From contig JAQFWX010000005.1 in the NCBI GenBank assembly GCA_027605045.1, positions 1,922,001-1,986,000 on the forward strand: 64,000 bases of DNA. The letters run 5' to 3'. Below are positions 26,809 to 38,947 of the stretch, piece after piece (the stretch's first letter is position 1; each line of letters begins with the position of its first letter). This DNA is from Phallus indusiatus (taxonomy: Eukaryota > Basidiomycota > Agaricomycetes > Phallales > Phallaceae). The notes below the pieces were generated by a model, which did no database searches, was not told the DNA's origin, and worked only from the letters and a program-made list of their open reading frames with translations. The translations under genes were made by a program, and so were the position numbers.

Positions 26809-27876
26809 TGCGGAGTAAGTTGGTAGATGAATTTGTGATGAGTCTCGTCGTTCACAAACAGGGCATTTTATATGTTGAAGAGGTAAGTGTTATTTTCACG
26901 TGCCCACAAACGCACAGATTCATCTTAATTTGAGATTAAGTGAAGCGGTTCACGGCAATATGCGACTTCCGTCTGACAGAATGCATTGAGAAGGATCCAC
27001 AACTAAGATGCAGAAGCTCAGGCACCGTCACATGCCGCAAGGTTTTGCGAGTGCAATCACTCCAGTCTACATGCACGCCTAAGCTTGCAAAACTGGTCAG
27101 CTTCTATGAATGGAAAAAGAAAATTGCCTGAATTCAAAGAACTTACGTATTCTATTATTGAGAACATTGGTAGCTTTTGGAGTAATAAAAAATACTGTCC
27201 CCGTTTAAGCGCATTTGGCTCCAAACATATTCTCGCGTCAATTCAAGTCTGTAGGTTCGAAACACTCAACGTCATAAGCACATTAAGTACATTCAAGCTA
27301 CGCCTTCCGCAATGAATTGAGATGCTGTCAATTTATGAGAATATTTTGAGTACCTGAATAGCACAAGAGCGGATCTATACAAATACCTGGAGAAAATAGG
27401 AAACTTGCTCTTAATCTGGACACGGTAATACAAATTACGACATGAACCAATATAACTGACGCAAAAGTATAATTTCCGGTGGCTTCCATGCAGATTGTTC
27501 TGTTATTTTCGAGCGTTGCTTCGAAATTTATCTTGTGTGCGGAACTGTCATGCAAGTGCGAAGGAGAAGTATCTTTCATGTTTTGGCGGCGCTTCAGTTC
27601 ATTCTGACCCCGATGTCCAATCAGCTTTTCTATCCTCATCCCCAACAGCACCATTCAAAGCCAAATTAGCTCAACTATCATTATTTAATTATGAGCCGCG
27701 TAAAGGTATACATGTGGATGATGAACGAATAGCATAATAACTGATATAAGAAAAAAACGAGCAAAAGAACAAGCACGGTGGTAGGTCGTGTAAGCATGTG
27801 GCAAAATCCGCGAAAATGTCCGTTCCAAGGTCCAAAAAGAGATATGAAAAAGTGCTTAAGCTTCAAGGTTCCAAGC
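26809..27876. other. Intergenic region, no supported gene
   Basis: About 1.1 kb; frames of 60-108 codons exist on both strands but overlap one another and have no splice support. Confidence 0.45.
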
Positions 27877-29987
27877 TCATTGACCAACTTTTTGGTCTCT
27901 ACTTTTTATTACCTTTTGACGCAAAGCCTTTTCCTTGAGCTCGTTCTCAATTCGATTCAGGTCTTGTTTATCGGACGGCTGGCGTGAAAAGACAAAGAAA
28001 CGACTTAGTTCTATGCAGAAAAGTACACAAAGATAACATGGCACTTACATCTACCCGGTCAATCAGTCTTTTGGAAGGTTGGTCAGGTTGTGTCTGTGTG
28101 GAATGTTCCATGTCCTGTACGACCTCTTCTTTTACACGATCTTGACCTTTGTCTCTATCTTTTTCCTTTCCTTTCTCTTTTTCTTTGCCGCCTTGATCAC
28201 GAGCCCTTCTGACTTCAGGCGTAGGACTGCGTCTTGAACGTTTCATCGGACGAGGGGAGTAGTCGCGTTCGCGCTCTTGATAAGACGGCGGAGGAGTCCG
28301 GGAAAGTGAACGCGAGGGCGAATGTGGGGATCGCTCGCGTGCACCTCGCGCACCACGGTATGTAGACGGAGAGGGTGAAGGCCGACGGCGTTTCGGTGGA
28401 GATGGAGAATGTCTTGGGCGACGGTCCCTCTCCCTCTCCCTCTCCCTGTCTCTGTCTCTGTCTCTGTCTCGCTCCTTGTTTCTGTCTTGTCCCCGTTCTC
28501 TGTCGTGGCGTTTATCGCTTCGTTCACGTTCACGTTCACGACGATGGGGACGTGACTGGGAAGAACCCCGAGGCGATTGATGTCTTCGTCGTGCGTCTTT
28601 TTCTCTGTCGCGACCTTTCTCCCTCCTGCTCCTATCGTCTCGAGACCTTGAGCTTGACCTATAGGACGGTGATATCGACCTGCTTCGGCTTCTGTTCCCA
28701 CTGAAAGATTGTTTTCGCTCTCGTCCGCCCATATCTGGAGTAAGACTCCTTCGTGCGCCCCCACCACGACGAGGCGGAGGACTATAACGAGACCCAGGTC
28801 TGTTTCTGTCTCTATCTCTTTCATTTCGAGAAGGGGAAAACGGACTCTTGAATCGTTCTTGACGGTCATTTCTGTATCTGGACGATGCTGCTGGTGCCGG
28901 AGAAGGACTACGTTCAAGATGAGCAGGAGAATGCGGAGGTCGTCGACGACTTGGTAATGGAGAACCACGCCGGCGAGGTTCAACACTGCTACGAGGAGAA
29001 GTAGAACGTTGGCGCGATCTCGATCTTGAACGAGATGACCTGATAGGTGTATAAGACTGTCGACGTGGTGGTGGTGCTGCTGCTGATGGAGCTTGGGACA
29101 AGGCCGATGCTGGTGGTGTGACCGAACGAGATGGAGATGGCAATCTGCCTTGCGGAAGTCGAGGCGGTGTTCTGCTGCGTGATCGTCGTGATGATGATTG
29201 CGGGGGCTGTTTTTTTTTGTTTTGAATTATTTTAGGTAGTATCACCAGCAGTAAGAAAATGCACTTACACCACCACCACGTGCCCCCCATCCGTTGTCTC
29301 TAGGTCCTCGACCCGCTCCACGACCTCTACCGCCTCTCCCGGATGGTAGACCACCACCACCGTCTCGTTCTCGCCCTCGCCCAAAAGCCCTCTGCCCTCT
29401 TTCCCTCTCCCGAATCTCATCCATCCTCCTCTTTTCTTCAAAAATTCTCTCGTCATTCTTACTAGCATTACGCATGTCAGCTTTCTTCTGCTCAACTAAA
29501 GCTTTCGGCACGCCGCCAGGAGAGGACTGAGCATCCAAAAGAAGATCCCATAGAGCAGACATAAACTCCGGTGTCGATTTAGTCAAGAAACCAGTCAAAT
29601 TAATTTGCATTTTACGGGGATCTGGTGTCTATTTCGATGTTAGTTTAAGTCCGAATCAGATCCTAGAATATTTGTTGCTCACAGGCTGCGACTGGTCTTC
29701 TAATAAACCCATAGCATATTCGATGACTACCTCATCTTCCATTCCGACCAATTCAACGACCTTTTTAACGACCCAGGGTCTTATAACCTGTAGCTCTACC
29801 TTCCGCATATCAACCTATAAGAAACCAATGTTTAGAAACCATCCAAGACAGTAAAAATAAGGAGTCGCGCGACCTTTCTCTCGAAAGATGGTGGAAATTT
29901 CATAGACTTAAGTAGCTTGAGCTCCTTGTCTGAGAACCTGCGATCTTGCTCTGTCGAAGTGCCCTTGAAAAAACCAGAATCTGCCAT
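27877..29987 (-). CDS. PWI-domain SR-related splicing factor (SRRM1/SRm160-like)
   Basis: Five exons (29987-29874, 29814-29683, 29628-29269, 29206-28049, 27978-27877) give 621 residues. Residues 25-130 form the PWI domain: VELQVIRPWVVKKVVELVG and MQINLTGFL match the core of SRm160, which binds nucleic acid and couples splicing to exon-junction and 3'-end processing complexes. After an acidic, helical linker and an RGG-like segment (GRGGRGRGAGRG) comes a 380-residue RS domain with many SR, RD and RE dipeptides, encoded in part by CTCTCC/CTGTCT microsatellite-like DNA near 28425-28480. The protein ends in a charged helix. Nuclear-speckle localisation is expected. Intron 1 has a weak donor (GTCGCG), but the conserved KVDMRKVEL junction supports it. 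Confidence 0.88.
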
Positions 29988-30172
29988 GTTGAATTGTGTT
30001 CTTTTTTTGCTCCAAGAGAATATGCGACACGCTGAGTCCGAGGGTTGCTCGTCACTTGGCAGAGCAAACTCGAAACAAAATTTCAGGCTCAGCGTTACCC
30101 TGATGTGACGCGTGACAAAAGGTACCGTTACCCCCACGTCGTTTTTCTATTGAAAAAGTTTTGTCTCAAGGA

Positions 30173-30984
30173 ATGCTGCTCTTTCCCAGTGTCTCATTTC
30201 TTCTACTCTTTTTTCTCCCATATACATCAGCCATAAAATTTGATCTTCACGCATACCGATTTCCTCGAGAAAAGTGTTTCTGGAATCGTGCACATGACAA
30301 TGAACTTGTTATCGTAACCGCTAATGTTGGACCAGGCCAAGACCAGCGAATAGATATCCGAATAATTGATTCGACCCCGCAGAAGAACGTTTATCTTAGC
30401 AAGAGGGATATCCAGGGTGAAACGAGATTAGCTATTACCGCACAGGCTGAAGGAGAATTAGGCGTGTGTTTCAAGAATTATCTGGGCACACGTATGTTTT
30501 TGAATGTTTGGGTAATTTGCTTATGATCTGACAGCTTTCTCATTAGATGTTTCGTCTCAAGAGGCACCCAATAAAAAGCGCGTCGTTGATTTGGACATAG
30601 ACATCGGAGCTGATGCAGTTGATTACAAGTAACGTCCTTCTTGCAAAATTCCCGTCTTATTTCTCATTCGTTCCGTTATAGCGCCATTGCAAATCAAGAA
30701 TCTCTTTCCGGTCTTGAAACAGAGATGCGTAAAATAGAAGCTCTGGTGAAAGAAATTGAGGATGAAATGGAATACCTTCAACGCCGTGAAGAGCGATTTA
30801 CCACCACTAATAGTGAGTTTTTTTTAATTATCTTATACATCAATACTTATACGTTTGAATAGCATCAACGAGAGACCGAGTCCAAAATTTCTCTTTACTC
30901 ACAATATTCTGTCTAGTAGGACTCGGCGTGTGGCAGATTATGCACTTGCGGTCATTCTTCAAGCGTAAATACCTCATTGACTAA
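30173..30984 (+). CDS. erv25: p24-family cargo receptor, Erv25/TMED10-like
   Basis: Four exons (30173-30491, 30547-30628, 30682-30812, 30863-30984) give 217 residues. There is a signal peptide (hydrophobic core in residues 3-20, probable cleavage after SYTSA-like Ser-Ala), a GOLD domain with two cysteines (EKCFW and GVCFKN) that form the conserved disulphide, a coiled-coil with GLETEMRKIEALVKEIEDEM, one transmembrane helix and the cytosolic tail RSFFKRKYLID. The Phe-Phe and basic residues are the COPII/COPI sorting signals of the delta subfamily. It cycles between ER and Golgi and packs secretory cargo, including GPI-anchored proteins. The start is the ATG at the signal peptide; the same frame is open a few codons upstream without an ATG. 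Confidence 0.9.
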
Positions 30985-31203
30985 ATTAATCTATTGTAAC
31001 GACATAGTGAATGGATACGTTTTCTAACTTTTTTTTGTAATTGAGATAAATGGTGTTCTTGTTGCGTGTTTTACTTTATTTATACTGAGGTGATAAGTTT
31101 ATGTGTTTAAAAAGCCTCAGAACCAATCACTAACGAGGTATTATTCCAGCTAGTGAAAAACATACATGCATTTTCAACGTGTTATATGGACATGGTCTTT
31201 TTT

Positions 31204-32738
31204 TTATGAAGAGTCCTTTGAAAATTCTTTGTTTACCAATACAACAACCGGTTTTGAGTCTTCAACCTTCCGCTTCGTCATCACTTCTTCCTTTTCAAAC
31301 ATAAACCACTGCGCCGCCGGACGTACAGCTCCCATAACCTTATCACCACCATTTACTTTGGTCTCCATGACTTCTGTAGCGACGTGTCCCGCAACGACGA
31401 CACAGCCCAATTCTTCACCATTATCAACGAGACGTACATCGGCTTCACAGAACCCAGGAGGAATTTGGTTTATTGGAACGTAGGGATACTTTATGCCATC
31501 TACGATAAGACGGCCGTTGTTCGAATATTTCGAATTCTGTAAATCGGGGCCACGCCAACGACCTTCTTTGTCCCAAATACAAAATGCAGTTATCCATCCG
31601 CTGAGAATGCTCGAGCCGGATCCCATATGTTCTTCATGGCAAATGCGCCCCCAGAAGGCCTTGTTGATTTTAGGTTTCTCTGATTCAGCGGCATCAAACA
31701 CGGCTATGAATTCCTCGATAATTGGTTTTAGAAGCATAGCCCAAGCAGTGGGCTCGACTCCCATTCCCATCTGAGCGAGGTTCTCTAAGCGCTGTAGAAT
31801 GTTAAGATAATCCTTTTTGGTGCCTAATAATTTTACTTCAGGAATTCCACATAACAGTTCACACGTGAAAGAAAAATATCTGGAGGGTGTGAGTAATTTT
31901 CTCTCGTCAATGTTGGGATGCATACGATTTTAAGATGCTCATCATAACGATAGAACAGACTATTTTGTCGCTGTACTTCGTGGTAGAGAAGTTGGGAAGA
32001 ACAAAGTCATAGAAAGCGGGATCATTGATCTAACACAACAGGTGTTCAATGGATGACAGGAAACGAGGTTTTTGAACTTACATTTTTCTGCAGTAAGCCA
32101 GCAAAGTCTTGTGCCATAATTTTGAAATCAAATGTCCTACGAGTTCCACCGTATACGAGCACAAGCTCCTTCTTTCCCTCATGTTGCACGAAGAACTTTC
32201 TCAGTTCTTCTGAATGAGCATTGACGCTGGGTAACAGCATAAATGTCAAGCTTTAGGAGATCAATAAAGGACGAACTAGAGATTCAATTGTGACAAAATA
32301 GCCACCCATAAATCATCCGGTCTTACGATGGAATAACGTCATTTTTGTCTTGTCCAAAAAAAACAGATGTAACCCGCCTACCTGATAACGAGCTTGTGGT
32401 GCTTATTATACGCCATCAATACTGTGTCGACAAAGCCATTTGCTCTTGGAATGAAATTCCGAAGTCGTTCAGGGTCTTTAGGAAGAGAAGATTGAAGCAA
32501 ATCTATAGTGAGCGCCCGTTAATTCTTTGAGCTAGTGCCTCTATACAGAATGCAGACAGTAGCAGCACTCGCCTTTACAGCGGACAGACTTGGTTGTAGT
32601 CATATCCAACTGTTGTATATTTTGAATTGCTTCCCACGTGCGCCGTAAAACATCCTCGGGTTTATGAATACGAGATCCTTTCCCGAAGTCGCATGGGGTG
32701 ATTGTCTTCTTCGAAGTTTTGAAGGTGATACCTGACAT
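31204..32738 (-). CDS. DUF4419 protein, tandem copy 1
   Basis: Six exons (32738-32573, 32502-32382, 32321-32277, 32226-32082, 32029-31926, 31879-31204) give 418 residues covering the whole DUF4419 family: NGFVDTVLMAYNKHHKLVIR, then RPDDLWVAILSQL, VNAHSEELRKFFVQHEGKKE, the FSTT motif, and the C-terminal LSGWITAFCIWDKEGRW and IPPGFCEADV block. The family is widespread in fungi and of unknown biochemical function. Intron 1 works only as GC-AG (GCGAGT donor, ctatag acceptor); a GT donor two bases away gives the wrong phase. Intron 3 has a GTTCGT donor. The last 20 residues (from KVEDSKP on) differ from copies 2 and 3, the result of local changes at the 3' end. Confidence 0.88.
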
Positions 32739-33000
32739 TCTGCTGTGCAAAGTATACGTGCTCCTGGTAGTGGGTGGCGATATAAGAAAATGCCACAGGT
32801 TTTATATCACAAAACAGCTGCAGATGGCTAAGCTTATAAAGTATGACCCGAACTGAGGCATTTTGTGAGAAACTTCTGGGCGATACGCTGGTTCATCTGA
32901 TTAGTGTTGAAGAACAATAACGAGAAACTATTAGCCGTCATGAGAACATCAATAGAACATCGGACCAAGTCAACACCTGATTACGTTACATAATGAACAT

Positions 33001-33156
33001 GATACATGCTCTTTTTATGAGTGCTTTGAGAATTTTCTGTTTGTCAATACAAAAACCGATTTAAATATTACAAGGTGAGTCTGTCATTCACCACTGTTAT
33101 CACCACCTTCGCCACCTTGTTACTTGCACTTCTGGGTGGAGCATCCTTGGAATTGC
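33001..33156. repeat. Duplicated 3' flank, copy 2 unit
   Basis: Downstream flank of DUF4419 copy 2, closely similar to 36345-36488 downstream of copy 3 (shared CACCACTGTTATCACCACCT and neighbours). Marks one end of the duplicated unit. Confidence 0.6.
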
Positions 33157-34674
33157 CTATTCGTCTGCGAATTCAACGTTCTTCAGATACGGTTTTACCC
33201 ACTCTTCAACTTTCAGCCTCGTCACAACTTCCTCCTTTTCAAACATAAACCACTGCGCCGCCGGACGTACAGCTCCCATAATTTTATCATCATCATTTCC
33301 TTCGGTCTCCATGACTTCTGTAGTGACATGTCCCGCAACGACGACACAGCTCAATTCTTCACCATTATCAATGAGGCGTACATCCGCTTCACAGAAACCA
33401 GGAGGAATTTGATCTACTGAGACGTACGGATAATTTATGCCATCTACGATAAGACGACCGTTGTTCGAATACTTTGAATCCTGTAAATTGGGGCCATGCC
33501 AACGGCCTTCTTTGTCCCAGATACAAAACGCAGTGATCCATCCGCTGAGTACTATGTTCGATTCAGATCCCATAGGTTGGTCATAACAAATGCGCCCCCA
33601 AAAGTCCCTGTTGATTTTGGGGTTCTTTGGAGAGGAACCAACGGCATCAAAGACGGCTACGAACTCGTTGATAATGGGTTTCAGGAGCATAGTCCAAGCG
33701 GTGGGCTCGGCTCCCATTCCCATCTGAGCGAGGTTTTCTATGCGTTGTAGGATATTAAGGTAGTCCTTTTTTGTGCCTAATAATGTGACTTCAGGAATTC
33801 CACATGTCAATTCACACGTGAAAGAGAAATATCTAAAGAGTGTGAATAACTTTCAATGTCAATGTTGGAATGCATACGATTTTGGGATGCTCATCATAAC
33901 AATAGAACAGACTATTGTGTCGTTGTACTCCGTAGTGGAGAAGTTGGGGAGAACAAAGTCATAGAAAGCGGGATCATTGATCTAACACAACAAGTGTTCA
34001 ATGGATGACAGGAAACGAGGTTTTTGAACTTACATTTTTCTGCAGTGATCCAGCAAATTCTTGTGCCATAATTTTGAAATCAAATGTCCTGCGAATTCCA
34101 CCGTATACGAGCACAAGCTCCTTCTTTCCCTCATGTTGCACGAAGAACTTTCTCAGCTCTTCTGAGTGGGCATTTATGCTGGGTAACAGCATAAATATCA
34201 AGCTTTAGGTGATTAATAAAGGACGAACTAAAGATTCAGTTGTGACAGAATTGCGACCCATAAATCATCCGGTCTTACGATGGAATAATGTCATTTTGTC
34301 TCCTCCAAGAAAAAAACATGACCTGCCTACCTGATGACGAGCTTGTGATGGTCATAATACGCCATTAATACTGTTTCGACAAACCCATTTTCTCTTGGGA
34401 TGAAATTCCCCAATCGTTCAGGGTCTTTAGGAAGAGAAGATTGAAGCAAATCTATGGTGGGCGCTCATTGATTCTTAAAGAATACCTCTATAGGATGTCA
34501 GCACTTGCCTTTGCAGCGGATAGACTTGGTTGTAATCATATCCAAATTTTGTCTGCTTTTCGCTTCCCACGTCGTGTACCGTAAAACATCCTCGGGTTTA
34601 TGAATACGAGATTCTTTTCCAAAGTCGCATGGGGTGACTGTCTTGTCTGAAGTTTTGAAGGTGATACCTGACAT
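33157..34674 (-). CDS. DUF4419 protein, tandem copy 2
   Basis: Six exons (34674-34509, 34451-34331, 34273-34229, 34178-34034, 33981-33878, 33832-33157) with exactly the same lengths as copy 1 (166, 121, 45, 145, 104, 676) give 418 residues. The GC-AG first intron here carries the best GC donor of the three, GCAAGT, with acceptor caccatag. The last intron ends in ctttag where copy 1 has cctccag. No stop or frameshift was found, so it looks functional. Against copy 3 the C-terminal exon is the most similar part, including the EEWVKPYLKNVEF tail. Sequence similarity continues upstream through about 1.1 kb of non-coding DNA shared with copy 3. Confidence 0.88.
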
Positions 34675-35780
34675 TTTGGTACGTAAAATATGGATGCACC
34701 TCGTAATGTGTGGCAGTATAAGAAAATGCCACAGGTTTTGTAATAATTTGTATCACAAACAGATGGCTGAGCTCATAAAGTATGACCCGAACTGAGGCAT
34801 TTTGTGAGAAACTTGTGTAGAGGCGGTGTATTGTTCATCTTACTAGTATTCGCTTGCGCACAGAAAAAGCGCTGAAAGATGGACTTTCGTTTTGTAAACT
34901 GAAATGGATGTCCAATCGATTATAATTGAACAATAACGAGAAACTGGCCGTCATGAGGACATCGGACAAAGTACCTGATTACGTTATGTGACTGTGTCAT
35001 CTATGAAAGCGCCCACGGAATGCGCGTTTTGAAGTTTTTTCATCCACCTGGCAAATGATCACTAAACTAGGGCGAGTGATACGCAGTAATAGTCGCTTTT
35101 GGGGAAGGTAAAACCATCGTTATCGAAGATCTATTCGATATTTTGACCGTTTGAGGATTTTTAGAGTCTAGACGGTGAGTCACATAGAGCGCTAAATCCT
35201 CAAAATAACGATTACAGCGATTCCTATTATGTAAGAGAATCTCTTCTGGTAAGCTAAAATTTATTTCTACTATATCTCACTCAAATCTCAGTGAATTTTC
35301 TTGAAATTTTGGGAGATCGTTTCTCTTCATAAATACTAGGGAACCCTATAAAAAAATTTCCAAAAATTCAAAAAAAAATCGAAGGTCATTTTTAGACCAA
35401 AACTCATTTTTGAGACTTTTCAAAAATTTTTATTGGGGTTCCCTAGTACTTATCAATGAAAATTATGTCTCAAAATTTCAAAATGATTTATTGGGTTTTG
35501 AGCAAGCTATGCTTAGAATAAAATCGTGCTTTACCAGAAGAATTCTCTTACATAATAGGAAGCGCTGTAATCATTGAACAGGTTGACCAGCACCTATTTC
35601 AGTTTTTGAGAAGTTGAACCTCCAATCCTTCACAGTTTTATATAGTCTCAGCTGAACTACGTCAAGTGGATGGTACAATAAAGACATCCTTTTTGAAAAA
35701 AAACACGTACGATCAACTTTTTTCCAGGCGGTCATTCTCATTTGAGGAATTTTGTGAGTTGAGTTGGGCTATCGAGCCTC
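34675..35780. repeat. Duplicated 5' flank, copy 2 unit
   Basis: Non-coding DNA upstream of copy 2 that matches 38019-38945 upstream of copy 3 in blocks: about 34740-35010, 35040-35214 and 35590-35765. Between the last two blocks lies a foldback element absent from the copy 3 unit. Upstream of copy 1 only the first part is shared. This is the duplication unit of the array. Confidence 0.65.
35215..35567. mobile_element. Foldback MITE, about 353 bp
   Basis: Long imperfect inverted repeat. Left end CAGCGATTCCTATTATGTAA at 35215 pairs with the right end read in reverse from 35567, and similarity of the arms goes on inwards past a shared TAGGGAACCC/GGGTTCCCTA core near the centre. TA dinucleotides flank both ends. 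The homologous place in the copy 3 unit (near 38555) has no such insert. Ends and TA site suggest a Tc1/mariner-type non-autonomous element; no coding capacity. Confidence 0.65.
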
Positions 35781-36344
35781 AGCATATAAACGCGCTGGTT
35801 TGCGAATCAACAAGGCTTCTTAACAAATTCACCTATCAAGTTCACTCTATTATGTTTGGATTCTCAAACAGGCCAAACATGTAGTTCTACAAGTCAGGAT
35901 TCTCGAAATATAAAATTTTTGTTGATCGTATAGACAGTGACATAAGTATATCAAAGACTGCGATAAACAGAATACCAGAGAATAACTTTACGCGCGAAGG
36001 AGCGAAATGGAAGAATGGTGCAGACTAAAATTGGTAGGCCCTGCAGTCGGCCTACGGAAGTACAACAGCTGGAGTTGCCGTATCGTGTTAGCCATTGGGG
36101 TGTGCAGAGGAGATACATAATGGAACAAGACGAGAAATAAATAAGAAGACTTGAATACTAGAGAATCAGGTAGTGATAAGACTAGAAATGAACATAGGAA
36201 AAGTTCAATTCCATCATGATATAGATAAGAATTCATCCATAAGTATGTTGCGATAACATATCCTAAGGACCAATCACTAACGAGATATTATTCCAACTGG
36301 TGAACAACATACATACATACATTTTCAACGTATTTAATGGACAT
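35781..36344. other. Unique spacer between DUF4419 units 2 and 3
   Basis: AT-rich DNA with a few short frames; no gene, repeat match or RNA recognised. Confidence 0.4.
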
Positions 36345-36488
36345 GAATTTTTCATGAGAGTGCTTTGAGAATTTTCTGTTTGCCAATACAAAAACCGGTT
36401 TAAATACAAGGTGAGTCACCCACCACTGTTATCACCACCTTTGCCACCTTGTTGCTTGCACTTCTGGGTGGAGCATCCTTGGAATTGC

Positions 36489-38018
36489 CTATTTGTCTTC
36501 GAAGTCAACGTTCTTCAGATACGGCTTCATCCACTCTTCAACCTTCCGCTTCGTCACTACTTCCTCTTTTTCAAACATAAACCACTGCGCCGCCGGACGT
36601 ACAGCTCCCATAATCTTATCACCATCATTTCCTTCGGTCTCCATGACTTCTGTAGTGACATGTCCCGCAACGACGACACAGCTCAATTCTTCACCATTAT
36701 CAATGAGGCGTACATCCGCTTCACAGAAACCAGGGGGAATATGATCTATCGCAACATATGGATACTTTATGCCATCGACGATGAGACGGTCTTTATCTAG
36801 ACGTCGTTGATATTCCGAATCCTGTAAATTGGGGCCGAGCCAATGACCTTCTTTGTCCCAGATACAAAACGCAGTGATCCATCCGCTGAGTATGTCCGAT
36901 CCAGATCCCATATACTCTTCATGGCAAACGCGCCCCCAAAAGTCCCTGTTGATTTTGGGGTTCTTTGGAGAGGAACCAACGGCATCAAAAACGGCTATGA
37001 ACTCTTTGATAATGGGTTTCAGGAGCATGGCCCAAGCGGTGGGCTCGGCTCCCATTCCCATCTGAGCGAGGTTTTCTATGCGTTGTAGGATATTGAGGTA
37101 GTCCTTTTTGGTGCCTAATAATGTGACTTCAGGAATTCCACATGTCAATTCACACGTGAAAGAGAAATATCTAGAGAGCGTGAATAACTTTCTTTCGTCG
37201 TAGTCAATGTTGGAATGCATACGATTTTAGGATGCTCATCATAACAATAGAACAGACTATTGTGTCGCTGTACTCCGTAGTGGAGAAGTCGGGGAGAACA
37301 AAGTCATAGAAAGCGGGATCATTGATCTACACAACAGGTGTTCAATGGATGACAGGAAACGAGGTTTTTGGACTTACATTTTTCTGCAGTAAGCCAGCAA
37401 AGTCCTGCGCCATGATTCTGAAATCAAATGTCCTGCGAGTTCCACCGTACGTCAGCCAAAGCTCCTTCTTTCCTTCATGTTGCACGAAGAACTTTCTCAG
37501 TTCTTCTGAATGAGCATTGACGCTGGGCAACGATATAAATATCAAGCTTTAGGAGATTAATATAGGACGAACTAAAGATTCAATTGCGACAGAATAGCCA
37601 CCCATAAATCATCCGGTCTTACGATGGAATAATATCATTCAATTTGTCTCTTCCAAAAAAAAAAACATGACCTGCTTACCTGATGACAAGCTTGTGATGC
37701 TGATTATACGCCATCAATACTGTGTCGACAAACCCATTTGCTCTTGGTATGAACTTCCCCAATTGTTCGGGGTCTTTAGGAAGAGAAGATTGAAGCAAAT
37801 CTATGATGGGCGCCCGTTAATTCTTAAAAAATACCTATATAGGATCAGCACTCGCCTTTACAGCGAATAGACTTGGTTGTAATCAAATCCAACTCTTGTG
37901 TACTTTGTGCTTCCCACGTGCGCTGTAAAACATCTTCGGGTTTATGAATACGAGATCCTTTCCCGAAGTCGCACGGGGTGACTGTCTTGTCTGAAGTTTT
38001 GAAGGTGATACCTGACAT
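36489..38018 (-). CDS. DUF4419 protein, tandem copy 3
   Basis: Six exons (38018-37856, 37800-37680, 37617-37573, 37522-37378, 37326-37223, 37170-36489) give 419 residues. Exon 1 is one codon shorter than in copies 1 and 2, and the last exon is two codons longer because a YQRRLDKDRL stretch replaces the YSNNGRL of the others. All family motifs are kept, as are the GC-AG first intron (GCGAGT) and the GTTCGT third donor. One exon reads ELWLTYGGTRR where the others read ELVLVYGG. Tandem orientation with copies 1 and 2 shows origin by unequal crossing-over; function unknown. Confidence 0.88.
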
Positions 38019-38947
38019 TTTGCTGCCCAACTTAAACATGCCCCTGGTAGTGTGTTCGCAATATAAGAAAATGCCACAGGTTTTATATCAAGAAACAGAT
38101 GGCTGAGCTCATAAAATATGACCCGAACTGAGGCATTTTGTGAGAAACCTCTGGGCGGTGCACCGGTTTATTGTTTGTTCATCTGGGTAGTATTTGCTTG
38201 CGCACAGCAAAGGCGCTGACAGATGGAATTTCGTTTTGTAAACTGAAATGGATTATGCTCAGTCGATTATAATTGAAAAACTAACCGTCATGAGGACATT
38301 GGACAAAGTAAATAATACCTGATTACGTTATGTGACCCTGTCATCTATGAAGGCGCCCATGGAAACAATCAGCGCGTTTTCATCCAGCATGGCACCCAGC
38401 CACTTGATGGTCACTAAACTAGGGCGAGTAATACGTCGCGTTTGGGGGAGGGAATATCATCGTTATCGATGATTTATTTGGTATTGTGATCGTTTGATGA
38501 TTTATAATCTAGACGGTGTGTCATATTATAGAGCGCTGAATCCTCAAAATAACGATTGACAAGTTGACCGGATCTTAGGATTTGTTGGATTTTATTAGTT
38601 CGGGCTATATTAAGTACAATATATATTACATAATAAATTGAGCTTTTGTCCTCCACCCATTTTGTGCTGTGTCGCGCTGTATCGTGTGTGCCGTGTTGTA
38701 TCGTGTGAACGTCAATTTTACGATCTCTTACGTCTGATTCTACCCTACATTCGTCTTATAATCCAATAGGATTTCAGTTCTTGAGAAGTTGAACCTCCAA
38801 TCCTTCACAGTTTTTTTATAGTCTCAGCTGACCCGCGTTTAGTATCGATGGTGCAATAAATAAATCCCTTTTGACAAAACACGTACGATCAACCTATTCT
38901 CCACGCGGTCATTTCATTTGGGGAATTTTGTGAGTTGAGTTAGGTTA

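Noticed and set aside
28243..28986. Long minus-strand ORF of 247 codons in another frame of the SR protein gene
   Set aside because: It is the shifted reading of the Arg/Ser repeat DNA; the PWI protein frame has splice and domain support.
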